Part shown: piece after piece, positions 1-7,682 of the stretch
Numbering within the stretch: the stretch's first letter is position 1
How the letters are laid out: the number at the start of each line of letters is the position of its first letter
From: Rhypophila decipiens
Taxonomy: Eukaryota > Ascomycota > Sordariomycetes > Sordariales > Naviculisporaceae
Direction: 5' to 3'
Length of the DNA stretch: 11,169 nucleotides
NCBI GenBank assembly: GCA_033297075.1
Contig: MU858431.1
Location: 1-11,169, forward strand
The notes under the pieces: generated by a model
What the model was told of the DNA's origin: nothing
Databases searched by the model: none
What the model saw: the letters and a program-made list of their open reading frames with translations, nothing else
Translations under genes and position numbers: made by a program

Positions 1-9
1 CTTTTTTGG

Positions 10-25
10 GGTGGCTTTTGCCACC
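10..25. repeat. Short perfect hairpin
   Basis: The arms GGTGGC (10-15) and GCCACC (20-25) pair perfectly around a TTTT loop, directly before the telomere-like block. The function is unknown and it may be fortuitous. Confidence 0.4.
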
Positions 26-27
26 TA

Positions 28-40
28 TAACCCTAACCCT
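28..40. repeat. Telomere-like TAACCC repeat
   Basis: The sequence TAACCCTAACCCT is two units of the fungal telomere repeat in the C-rich orientation, preceded by CCTA. Two units are too few for a functional telomere. It could be an interstitial scar, a subtelomeric fragment or chance. Confidence 0.45.
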
Positions 41-44
41 CCTT

Positions 45-83
45 GGATTAGTGCCTGTTTACGAAAGGATTAGTGCCTGTTTA
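45..83. repeat. 17-bp direct repeat, 22-bp period
   Basis: The 17-mer GGATTAGTGCCTGTTTA occurs exactly at 45-61 and again at 67-83, separated by CGAAA. The core GATTAGTGC recurs once more at about 2081-2089. The first copy starts a few bases after the telomere-like block, which would fit a subtelomeric repeat, but there are only two copies. Confidence 0.75.
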
Positions 84-946
84 TTAACTCTCTAGAATTA
101 TATTGAAGACATCAATGGATTAGTTATAAGGAAATACAAAATGAAGTCGTCGTTAGCTCATCATTTCCAATTCTAGGCTTTAATGGACAGATCAATGATG
201 GACCGGAAGTGAATTCATCAAACCAGCGCTGTTCCATGCTCGTAACACCACTAATAAACAAAGGCCAAGCTACAAGTCGAGTACGTTAGTTTCAACGACG
301 CAACAATATTGTTCTGACTCGATACATATGCGACGGGCCGATCTAGGCTGCATTCTGATCAATTGGTACATGACGGAAAATGCCGTCCGGGCCGAGTCCG
401 GTTTGCCCGGTATTCCGAGACGGGACCGGAGCGGGGCCGGTTCTTGGCAGGTGGGTCTGGATGCTGGGGGACGGCGGCAAGGGCGGATCCCTCGTCGATG
501 TCGTGGGATGTGGAGTAGTTCTCAGCGGCAACAACTTGAGATCCGACATAGTCCTCCCAGTCCACAAATTGGTCAGAGCCTGTGTCTCCGTACTGCTGAG
601 CCTCTGCCTCTGGTTCATCAACTGATAGGGCATCAGACTGGCGTGCTATATACACCCGAGTAGAAAGTCTTTGACCTTCTCTCCTGGGGTGAGCGCATCT
701 GAAATCGACCTTCATTTTGCCCCGGATTGGAATCTATGGCGTGTACCGCAGAAACGATCCAAACGCAGCGCCACTCAGAGAGAAGGTGGCACTCGATGTC
801 TACGTTCCGAGCAGCTGTCACGGCCAGCGGTTCGAAGCGTTATGGCTGTTCAATTGGCTCTACGAACAAAGATTCTACTCTGAAGAGAAGAGGAGAAGGG
901 AGGAATGAAACGCGTCTGCGACGCGCTTGTCATAATATGTCTTCCA

Positions 947-971
947 GGGTTAGGGTTACAGTACCTAACCC
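947..971. repeat. Inverted telomere-like hairpin
   Basis: GGGTTAGG (947-954) and CCTAACCC (964-971) are perfect reverse complements around a 9-nt loop. The left side continues as GGGTTAGGGTTA, two telomere-type units. It is a second interstitial telomere-like site in this window, in a head-to-head arrangement. Confidence 0.5.
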
Positions 972-1307
972 GCTTCTGTACCAGTCGGCTCGTCACAGCA
1001 GCCACTCTCATTGCTTGGCGAATTCGACGAGACGTACAGACCACAACATAACAAGTGGTTTGATCTTTACCTGGGATATATTTGATGGGATGTGGAAATC
1101 CGAATACAAATACCGCATCACGGTGGTTTCTGTTCATCGGGTCATATTGGTTCCGGGCAGCAACCGCATTCACAAGCACACGCACAGCCAGCGAATTCAG
1201 GACGGAATCAAAAATTCAAATTTATGGGTTCGTGCGCACTTCCTTACTACGATAGACGAACCGGCAGAGTAGAACACGGAATATCATGTGCTCGGTGTCA
1301 ATTCGCT

Positions 1308-1315
1308 CTCGAAAA
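1308..1315. repeat. Target-site duplication, left copy
   Basis: CTCGAAAA lies immediately outside the left terminal inverted repeat and is repeated exactly just outside the right one. Confidence 0.8.
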
Positions 1316-1420
1316 GAGAATTAATACGTACATCATGGATTTTTCATACGTATACCATGCAATCCACAATGGCACTTGGCTGGCAACTGACCTGATTTGA
1401 CCCGCTTTTCCCGTACAAAA
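1316..1420 (+). repeat. Left terminal inverted repeat
   Basis: The first 17 bases match the right arm exactly and the outermost ~48 bases have about four mismatches. After a length difference the similarity resumes through TGGCA, GACCCGC and TACAAAA. Of the four outer mismatches three are transitions, and two of those lie in CpA/TpG context, as repeat-induced point mutation would give. That is far too few to prove it. Confidence 0.75.
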
Positions 1421-1549
1421 AGAGCCCCTGCCAGGCACAAACCCATCCCCTAAGCCACCACTATGGATAAGTAACCAAACCACGGCATCTCGCGATCTTT
1501 TTCTTGGTGTTGAGGCAGTCCACAACGCTCAATTGAACTGTCACAGCAA

Positions 1550-1672
1550 TTGAACTGGCTTGACTGGCTTGACTGAATTGAACTTGCTTGACTGAATTGG
1601 ACTGGCTTGGACTGGCTTGACTGAATTGGACTGGCTTGACTAAATTGAACTGGCTTGACTGGGTTGAAATGG
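1550..1672. repeat. Tandem array of 9/10-bp TTGA(A)CTGGC units
   Basis: About thirteen consecutive degenerate units begin with TTG: TTGACTGGC, TTGACTGAA (9 bp) and TTGAACTGGC, TTGGACTGGC (10 bp), running without interruption. Many units form a higher-order pair of 9 bp plus 10 bp, giving a 19-bp super-period. The array lies entirely inside the transposon. Translated frames through it are repetitive Ser/Gln peptides, which I take to be artefacts. Confidence 0.85.
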
Positions 1673-1695
1673 TTGATAACCATAAAGGGATAGTA

Positions 1696-1789
1696 TTTTG
1701 TATGCGAAATGCGGGTCTTTGATTGCCGGCTGCCATATGTGCCAAGATGGTGTACGTATGCAAAATCTATGGTGTACGTATTAATTCTC
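1696..1789 (-). repeat. Right terminal inverted repeat
   Basis: On the minus strand this arm starts GAGAATTAATACGTACACC, parallel to the left arm, and ends at GTATGCAAAA-like sequence. It is about 10 bp shorter than the left arm because of small internal length differences. Confidence 0.75.
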
Positions 1790-1797
1790 CTCGAAAA
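1790..1797. repeat. Target-site duplication, right copy
   Basis: CTCGAAAA directly follows the right terminal inverted repeat and is identical to 1308-1315. The decayed gene's frame resumes at this point. Confidence 0.8.
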
Positions 1798-2059
1798 AGA
1801 CATCATCAGCTCCAGGGGTGTGAGATGGGCATTCGAGGCTCGCGACAAGGTATATGCGCAAGATGGCTTTCTGGACCATTTTCGATGGTGTGAACAGGCA
1901 CAGCTCCTGTGGAGATCGAGTGGAAAAGGTAAACACCGGCCAACCGAGCTACCAGAGTTTGGTCGAAGAGGAGGCTTTTTCAACAGTAGAGAACAACAAG
2001 GATGTGGAAGCTCTTCGCCAATGTATTGCGGCGGGGCTGTCCTTGAAGTGTCTCAGTAG

Positions 2060-3098
2060 AATGGTGGAAAGGCATGGCCAGATTAGTGCATGATGATACA
2101 ACCTGAATTCTGGGTTGGATCCATCCAGACTGGCTAGACAGGTTCAGAAATGGCCACATACACGGACGGTTATTCTTTATTATCAATACTCTATTCACTG
2201 AGGACAAGAAAGGTCTTATGGCCACACAAATAAGGAGGTTTATGTCCATCCGCGTCCTCTGAGCGACTGGCTTTGTCTGACCCGCATTGCGCGGCCTAAA
2301 AGTCCTGACAGAAAACACCGAGAAGCGGACAAATTCCCAGGATGCCTAACTTGTAGTCTCACCATGTTCGGCCAGACTTGCGGAGAAGAGATTTATGAAG
2401 GTATATCCTGAAGTGTCGCTCGGAGCTGTGACTCAGGTGGGCATGTTGGCCTCTTTCCTGCCGGAAGCTGTAGTGGAATGGTGTGCCCAAGGGGATTGAG
2501 ACTTTTGTGGTATGAGAAGAAGATTAAGGAGGATAGTGAGATGGGGATTGGGGCTGGAGAGGTTAGTGAGTCGTGTTGGTGAGTAGATAGTATTGCAATG
2601 GAGGGTGAGATAGTAAGGCCGGGGATGACGAGAAGCCTCCAGCTAGACTTTGAGATACATGTACAATGCAGTTTGCTCTTCCGTTATTCTGGCTACTTCC
2701 CTCCATGTCAAGACGGTAACAGTTTACGGCTCACATACTCCACGATGTTTCTCGACATCTTGGCAGGATTATAAGGAGTCAATGGAGAAGCACAAGGACA
2801 CAAAGCAAAACACCAAAGGCACATTACTGTCAACGATTGTCACAAGAAAAAAGGGAGATGCCCTTCATTCTCTATGAGACAAGTACTTTTGTCTAGACTG
2901 CTAGTCTTGCCATTACCTCTGCATCACGCATAGACTGTTGAGACCACTACAAGAACCTCCGGCGCCGATCACATATTAACGCCGCGCTAAACTCCAGATA
3001 CTCCTTCACCCCATTTTGTCGCAAGTCAGTCCACCTCAACCATAACTATCATACAAAACAACAAGCCACCAAATGCACTGAGCAATGTCGAAGACAGC
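2060..3098. other. Stretch without a supported gene
   Basis: Nothing here reads as a gene. The open frames are short (75-112 codons) and without recognisable motifs. Positions 2460-2640 are rich in GGA/GAT on the plus strand. A 6-bp hairpin (AGACAA 2877-2882, TTGTCT 2889-2894) lies in the region where the 3' untranslated part of the minus-strand Hsp70-like gene would run. I found no AATAAA on the minus strand between about 2600 and 3098. Confidence 0.5.
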
Positions 3099-6082
3099 CT
3101 AGTCGGTCTTTTCGTGTTTCAGGGGAGGATCCTCCATGCCGGACATGGTGACGTCTTCAGTGGCCACGGTCATCTGAGCGACGGCCACCTGACTGGTCTC
3201 TCCAAGAACAAGAGAGGGTGCTTCGCTATCCTCAGGTGCCGTCTCGTACCCAGATTGATTCTCCTCTCCACCTGCAGTCTCCTCCTCAGTGGCATTCTGC
3301 TCTGCGGGCGCGGTGTTGTCCCCGGTTGTGGTCTTCTCTCCAACTTCATTCTGTTGTGTGGTTGCAACCTCGTCTCCAGTTGCAGTCTGGTCTGTGGTTG
3401 TGTTGTCCTGAACAGTGGCATTTGCATTCCCAGCTACATTGACCTGATCGGCATTGGTAGCAGGCTCTGTACCGGCGAGTTGAACACCAGCGACTTGAGC
3501 ACCAGCGGGTTGAGTACCAGCGAGTTGAGTACCAGCAGGTTGGGTGCCGGCGAGTGGAGTAGCAGCAGGTTGAGTAGCAACGGGCTGGGTGCCTGCAGCA
3601 GCGGATGCTACCCGTCCCTGACGAAAGGCCGAGCGGGTCAGATGGTGATGTTTGTGAGCGGGAGCGGTCTCGACACTGGGAGTAGTCTTCTGCACCTTTC
3701 CCTTCGCCCTCGAAGCCCTTGGGCGTGCTGGCTTCTTGTCCTTCTTGGGCGCGGACTCCTTCCCCGGGAATGGTTCCCACAAGCCGTACTCATGGTCCTC
3801 GTGCTCTTCGCTCATCTTCATGATTGACTCCTCGACAGAGGTGTTGCTATCAAACAGCAACAGACAACCACATCCAGCGCTCCAGTGGAGCGTGAAATAA
3901 GCGACTTTGGTCTTCTTGCTCCAGACCTTGGATCCGGATCTGTGGAGGAACTCCAGCTTGAACTTAAGTTCCCCTGGCGAGTTGGCGTCCTCTTCCAGAG
4001 GCAGGTTGGTCAGTCTGACACCCCATGTGCCTTGACGGTCGAGTTGAATCTCTCGTGGCAAGAGCTCGTAGGTGTGTCCCAGCTGAAACTTAGGGCCAGC
4101 ACCACCCCATCTGGCAGCACGACTGTTCGCGGGCAGTTGGTCGCCAACCTTGCCGCAGAGAATCTTGACCATTCTCTTGTGGCCGTTCTTTAAGGCGCTG
4201 TTAACAATGTAGACTGGAGCCTCGTCACCATCATCATTGGTATCATCCTAAAGGGTTTAGAGCGATCGTTAGCTCTGGCAATCACTCGAGATGTTGGATC
4301 GATAGAGAAGAGGCATGGCAATCTTACCCGAGGATACAGAATACTGCAGTGGTCCCAGAACACATCTTTGGAGCCTGGAGTGTTTTTGTTTGTACCCAAT
4401 TGTAGGGCAATCACATTTCCCAGCTCGCCGAAATACTTCTTTGGGGTAACGTCCTGGGATCCCAAATGCTTCTCGATGAGGGCCCCGCCTTGTGCGTGCT
4501 TGTTGTATCTGTCAAAGGGAACTGTTAGCCGCTATAAAACATGGAGGAGCGCAGCCGAAAGTTTTTTTTTACTTGCCTTGGTGTGCCTTCAATGGCCGTG
4601 GCAACGGGAGGATCGAGGCGAGCCTGAAGACAAAGTTCCGTGATCATGTCTCGTACCCCTGGGTTCTTGGCTGATCCTCCGCAGAGGATGACATGTTTAT
4701 TCGGATTTTTGTTCTCGGCGAGCTTTTTGATGGCCTCGGCTGCAACCTTTTTCGGGAACTGAAAAGCGTTGTTGAAGGTTTTGATCATGTCGTCTTTGGT
4801 AATAGTCGCGCGAAGAGTAGCGTCCATCTCCAGGGAGGTGGCTTTGACGTTGTCTCCAGTGTGACAGTTCATGGTCCTCTTGGCAACACAGAAGGCGTCC
4901 CTGATGGTTTGCTTCTCTGCCAGCGTCAAACCGTCCGGGTTGAATCCCGGCTTGTCGCGGTTTGATTCCAGATAGAGCTTGTTGTAAAGCTCAGCGACTT
5001 CCCACTCCCATCTCTCGCCGCCTCCACCGGCACCTAGCTCTATGTCAGCAGGGAGTATATAGAATGCAATGGAGAGGAGGGGACTATAGAATGATACGTA
5101 CTATGACAAGAATCATCAAGACGTTGGATAGTGACATGCTTTGTCTGTCGGTTAAATGCAAGATAGCAATTGACAACGCCCTAGGACATCGGAAAGACAA
5201 TTGTTAGCACGGCAAGCAGAAAGAGTATATAGGGCCTCACTTACGGTGTTGTGGCCACCACAGTCAATCAGCGAAACAACAGCACTGGGTTCCTCCTCGC
5301 CTCCGTCGCCGAAGACCTTCTTGTGGAACCATCGCTCGGTGGCGATTTGATGAAGAAGAGCCTCGGGTTCCGACCAGGCCGTGATGCTCGCCTTGGGAAC
5401 CTCAGGAAAGACGTCGCCGATCAAGGCGCAGACCTTCTCGGAGAGATCAAGATCACCCTCCCAATGAGGAGGGGTGGTGACAACCAGGCGATGAGGAAAC
5501 GGATGGCCATGGTTGTGGAGATAGCGTTCCAGACCGCCCCTGGTGGCTTCGAAGAGTTGCCGCCAGCCCCTTCTGATGGCCTCACGGAACGAGTCCTCCT
5601 CTTGCTCGGAGCAGGGGGGCAGCGAGACATGTGGGTACTGGTCGCGTACCTCTGCGGGAAACTGATCTACCCTGTACTGCAGCCGGTAGATGGCAAACTT
5701 TGCTGGCCAGGAGACCAGACCCGAGTTCTGCAGCTCGTTCTCGCCGCGGTAGACTTGCTGCCGGTCTGGGTCGGCCGGGTCGTCGAGGTACAAGCTCGTC
5801 GAGAACTCGTTTGGGTGGTAGCGCCGGTTGGGCGCTCCGTTGGGGTTGTCGAGGAGCACAGGCTCCTTTCCAGGCGCGCAGTACGCCGCTCTGGCGCTGC
5901 CGCTGCCAACATCGACACAGAAGCTATGGGAAGACGTCAACTATGGTCCTGGATCCCAATTGACTGCAGATAGGGGTGATACAACCAGACAATCGGGTGA
6001 CTGGGGGGGTTAGTGAATAGGGATGGACTTACATTGCACCGCCTTGCTTGGCGGCGGTCACCGACGACTGCTTGCCCGGCAT
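3099..6082 (-). CDS. Divergent Hsp70-like (ASKHA) ATPase with low-complexity tail, 864 aa, six exons
   Basis: My exon model on the minus strand is 6082-6033, 5923-5245, 5180-5102, 5033-4577, 4508-4328 and 4247-3099, which is 2595 nt with all phases closing. The start MPGKQSS lies in the context CCCACCATG. The ATPase fold is recognised by phosphate-1 (FCVDVGSGSARAA, residues 18-30, with the Asp at 21), TTPPHW (near 166-171), TAWSEPEAL (198-206), phosphate-2 (LIDCGGHNT, 235-243) and the adenosine motif (VILCGGSAKNPG, from 384). Phosphate-1 reads GSGS where canonical Hsp70 has GTT, so nucleotide use may differ. I recognise no Hsp70 substrate-binding domain. Residues ~508-615 look beta-rich, ~645-670 are strongly basic (possible nuclear or nucleic-acid signal), 701-745 are a pentapeptide array, and the tail is acidic and Thr/Asn/Gln-rich. 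In family terms it is a divergent fungal Hsp70-like protein, and its client or pathway is unknown. The intron-3 acceptor could alternatively lie 6 nt upstream (two residues more), but that AG is too close to the branch site. Confidence 0.85.
3459..3593 (-). repeat. Coding minisatellite: nine 15-bp units (GTQPA-type)
   Basis: Nine in-frame 15-bp units encode residues 701-745 of the Hsp70-like protein with the consensus Gly/Ala-Thr-Gln-Pro/Leu-Ala. Variants include GAQVA, GVQLA and GTEPA. Unit length is a multiple of three, so copy-number change would keep the frame. The same periodicity keeps a long spurious frame open on the opposite strand. Confidence 0.85.
4509..4576 (-). other. Intron 4 of the Hsp70-like gene, apparent GC-AG intron (68 nt)
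   Basis: The exon ends CCAAG and the intron begins GCAAGT, the standard 5' site of GC-AG introns. It has a GCTAAC branch site and ends in TTTGACAG. With this splice the frame continues from EGTPR into YNKHAQGGAL. The only nearby GT, four bases further on, gives the wrong phase. The length matches the neighbouring introns of 64, 68 and 80 nt. Confidence 0.7.
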
Positions 6083-6151
6083 GGTGGGCACGGCGCGGGT
6101 CTTTTTCGGAAGACAAAAGTCAGAAAACTTGTCACGGAGTAAAGGGGCTTG

Positions 6152-6212
6152 CTGTAGCTGTGTTAATTGACATTCAAGGAAACAAGTCTGGAAAGGGGAG
6201 AAGAAAACTCAC
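6152..6212 (-). other. Possible 5'-UTR intron of the Hsp70-like gene
   Basis: On the minus strand, 70 bases before the start codon, CTTCTG is followed by GTGAGT at 6212. A pyrimidine-rich stretch, an ATTAAC-like branch site and the acceptors ACACAG (6158) or CTACAG (6152) follow. The 61-nt length fits the gene's other introns. There is no coding constraint to test it, so this is a suggestion. Confidence 0.3.
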
Positions 6213-7509
6213 CAGAAGTGGTGGTTGTTGCGACGTTGACGAAAGATTGTGAAAGTGTGCGCGGGATTCCGCTTGACCCAAGAAGTTTTTGTACCGGACG
6301 ACCCGTGCGTGGGGCAAGCTCCGACCACCTCGACCCCTCCGAGCCAGACGTTCGATCCGGGGGGCTCCTGCCCTTCGTGGCCAGTGACCTGCCCTGCTCA
6401 TCCCAGCCCAGTGACCACAGTTGCCCCTCCTCTGCCAGCCCAACCAAATCTTGAAACCATTGGATATTGCAGCAATGCCATACATTCCATTAGCATGAAC
6501 ATCGTTGAGAAAAGTCCAGAACTTGCTCAACCAACAGCAGGAAACTGTGGTCCGGCCTTCTGGCCTCGCTAGGTCCCAAGACCAGGGTGAAAAGCGACTC
6601 TTCACTACGTGTCGAGTGCCTCTGATGGATAAATGACTCTGCAGATTAGCTCCTGAACTAACAGTCTTCTATTCGTAGCTTCTCCATCATGTATCTGTGT
6701 TTATGTCTTTTCCCTCTATAGCTTCCTAGTCCCTACGCCACCCTGGTCAAGCCCAGCAACCAAACTTTCTATGCTGGAGATTGTATCGACTGCCAAGGCA
6801 CGAAGCTTCAACCATTACACAATGGGATGTTGCTCAAGAGTGATATCTTCTACGAACCTGCGCTTGGGCAAGACAGTAACCATCGCAAAATGCGAATGGT
6901 GGCTTCAACCCCTTGGACAAAAGATTCCGTGGTTACCTGAAATGAACGTGACAGAGAACTGACGTATCAAACGGCCCTTTTGGGCATCTCTTCAATGCCG
7001 TATCTTTGATATTGGAGATTCAGCACCCTCTGAGTTCATGATTAACTAAGCTAGATATTGGTTTGGTCAAGGCTGACAAGCACGCCTCAGCCGCAAGTGC
7101 TGTTGTTCTCTTTGGCGGTGGTAAATCCATGGCATACCAGTTAGCAGACAAAGTAGGCAACTCATCCGTCTTCATAGAACAGTATAGACAACTGATCAGT
7201 TCCAAAGTGCATTCCTACATTTCATTGGAACACAGATAAACTGAACTATTACTAACCGAGAACTGGCCCCCAAGGAGGAGCAATGCCCGCCTCTGGGCAC
7301 TTACATGTAACTACAGCTATCTTGATGACGTGTTATTGTAAATTGGGAACGCCCCCCCGTGAAGAAGACAACCAGTTAGTCCACTGACCATTGGCTGTTC
7401 CAAATCTTAGTGTTATTGGCTTGTAAATTTCACAGACGAAAATCTAACTCATCCAAGAGGCGAGCCAGCCAATGAAGGCTACTCCTATACTCGAGTTTCC
7501 ATAGTCTTA

Positions 7510-7682
7510 TTTCATTCGTGGCTTGTTGTTGGATGCGGCGCAGCAGTAAAATATGAGATCAGATACAACTTTCAGAGATCTGTTTAACTGAACGCAATCC
7601 TCAGTCTCTCGTGCCCCACTTTCATCCGTGGCCTGCTTTTGGATGCAGTGGAAGTAGAATATCAGATACATATTTCAGATGG
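7510..7682. repeat. Degenerate direct repeat pair (~65 bp, 110-bp offset)
   Basis: Copy A (7510-7576) and copy B (7620-7682) share TTTCATYCGTGGCYTG, TTGGATGC, AGTA and AATAT, ATCAGATACA and TTTCAGA. They differ by several C/T changes and small indels. They are probably remnants of a local duplication or decayed repeat in the HET upstream region. Confidence 0.6.

Larger units (their letters stand above)
1..1091. other. Gene-poor stretch with telomere-like pieces
   Basis: I see no gene here that I can support. The stretch opens with a short hairpin and a TAACCC block (28-40), then a 22-bp-period duplication (45-83), then AT-richer sequence to about 330. Several open frames exist. A minus-strand frame at 359-715 (118 codons, ATG in an AAA context) is acidic in its middle. 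A plus-strand frame at 717-908 (64 codons, no ATG at its head) reads like protein by eye. Neither has a recognisable domain, splice structure or family motif. They could be remnants of decayed genes. Positions 969-1082 (+) are open in the same frame as the decayed gene that follows and may be its upstream part, separated from it by a TGA at 1083. Confidence 0.5.
1316..1789. mobile_element. Non-autonomous TIR transposon (MITE-like), 474 bp
   Basis: The element begins GAGAATTAAT and ends with the exact reverse complement ATTAATTCTC. The inverted similarity continues imperfectly inward for about 95-105 bp (1316-1420 against 1696-1789). An exact 8-bp duplication (CTCGAAAA) abuts both ends. The interior carries no transposase. 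It is largely a 9/10-bp tandem array (1550-1672) plus about 130 bp of unique sequence. The 8-bp duplication fits hAT-type elements. The long inverted repeats starting with G also recall Mutator-like elements, which usually make 8-11-bp duplications, so the superfamily is undecided. The element sits inside the coding frame of a conserved-looking gene, so it is the probable cause, or a later mark, of that gene's loss. Confidence 0.8.
1092..2059 (+). pseudogene. Decayed fungal gene (C-terminal part) split by a transposon
   Basis: Two plus-strand open frames, 1092-1315 and 1798-2059 (stop TAG at 2057), lie in different frames in the DNA. They join in one frame when the inserted element (1316-1789) and one copy of its 8-bp target duplication are removed, and both sides read Leu-Glu-Lys at the junction. 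The joined peptide looks like real coding sequence. It has PYYDRRTG, then GISCARCQ (a C-x2-C pair that could be half of a zinc ribbon), then WAFEARDKVYAQDGF and RWCEQAQLLWRSSGKG near the end. From memory this style of C-terminus (GISC.GCQ, ARDKVY, RWCEQAQ) recurs in a family of uncharacterised fungal proteins, some of them F-box-like. I cannot name the family firmly. A TGA at 1083 cuts the frame upstream, the true 5' part is not visible, and 1092 (a GTG) is only where the frame opens, not a start codon. Confidence 0.55.

Noticed and set aside
359..715. 118-codon minus-strand frame with an acidic middle
   Set aside because: There is no recognisable domain or flanking gene structure. It is possible as a small gene or remnant but not supportable from sequence alone.
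827..838. GGTTCGAAG, resembling the B box of tRNA genes
   Set aside because: The box lacks its closing CC and no cloverleaf or A box can be drawn around it.
717..908. 64-codon plus-strand frame that reads like protein (KVALDVYVP, WLFNWLYEQ)
   Set aside because: It has no ATG at its head, no family I recognise and no visible continuation. It is possibly a fragment of a lost gene.
1835..1860. ARDKVYA in the plus strand, resembling the DPRDKVYGLL motif of HET proteins
   Set aside because: Only about five residues match, no other HET motif is nearby, and the surrounding words (GISCARCQ, RWCEQAQLLW) fit a different conserved-looking protein.
1450..1983. Minus-strand frame of 177 codons through the tandem array
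   Set aside because: Its Ser/Gln repeats are a translation of the 9/10-bp array and the transposon ends. It crosses the transposon boundary.
3114..3827. 237-codon open frame on the plus strand opposite the Hsp70-like last exon
   Set aside because: It is antisense to a well-supported exon, is kept open by the 15-bp periodicity, and its Ser/Gly/Leu-rich product has no domain.
4569..4573. GT donor (GTAAAA) as an alternative to the GC donor of intron 4
   Set aside because: It shifts the downstream frame, whereas the GC donor keeps phase and gives a continuous protein.
5251..5973. 240-codon plus-strand frame opposite exon 2 of the Hsp70-like gene
   Set aside because: The minus strand carries clear ATPase motifs and splice sites here. 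The plus frame also runs across the intron-1 boundary with no motif.
5924..6032. Earlier acceptors (CCCCCCAG and CTGCAG) for intron 1 of the Hsp70-like gene
   Set aside because: Both lead to in-frame stops before the phosphate-1 motif. Only the CCATAG acceptor joins MPGK... to IFCVDVGSGS.
6722..7239. Two open plus-strand stretches (6722-6940, 7042-7239) with protein-like composition
   Set aside because: They are bounded by stops with no convincing start or splice sites linking them, and lengths near 70 codons are expected by chance.
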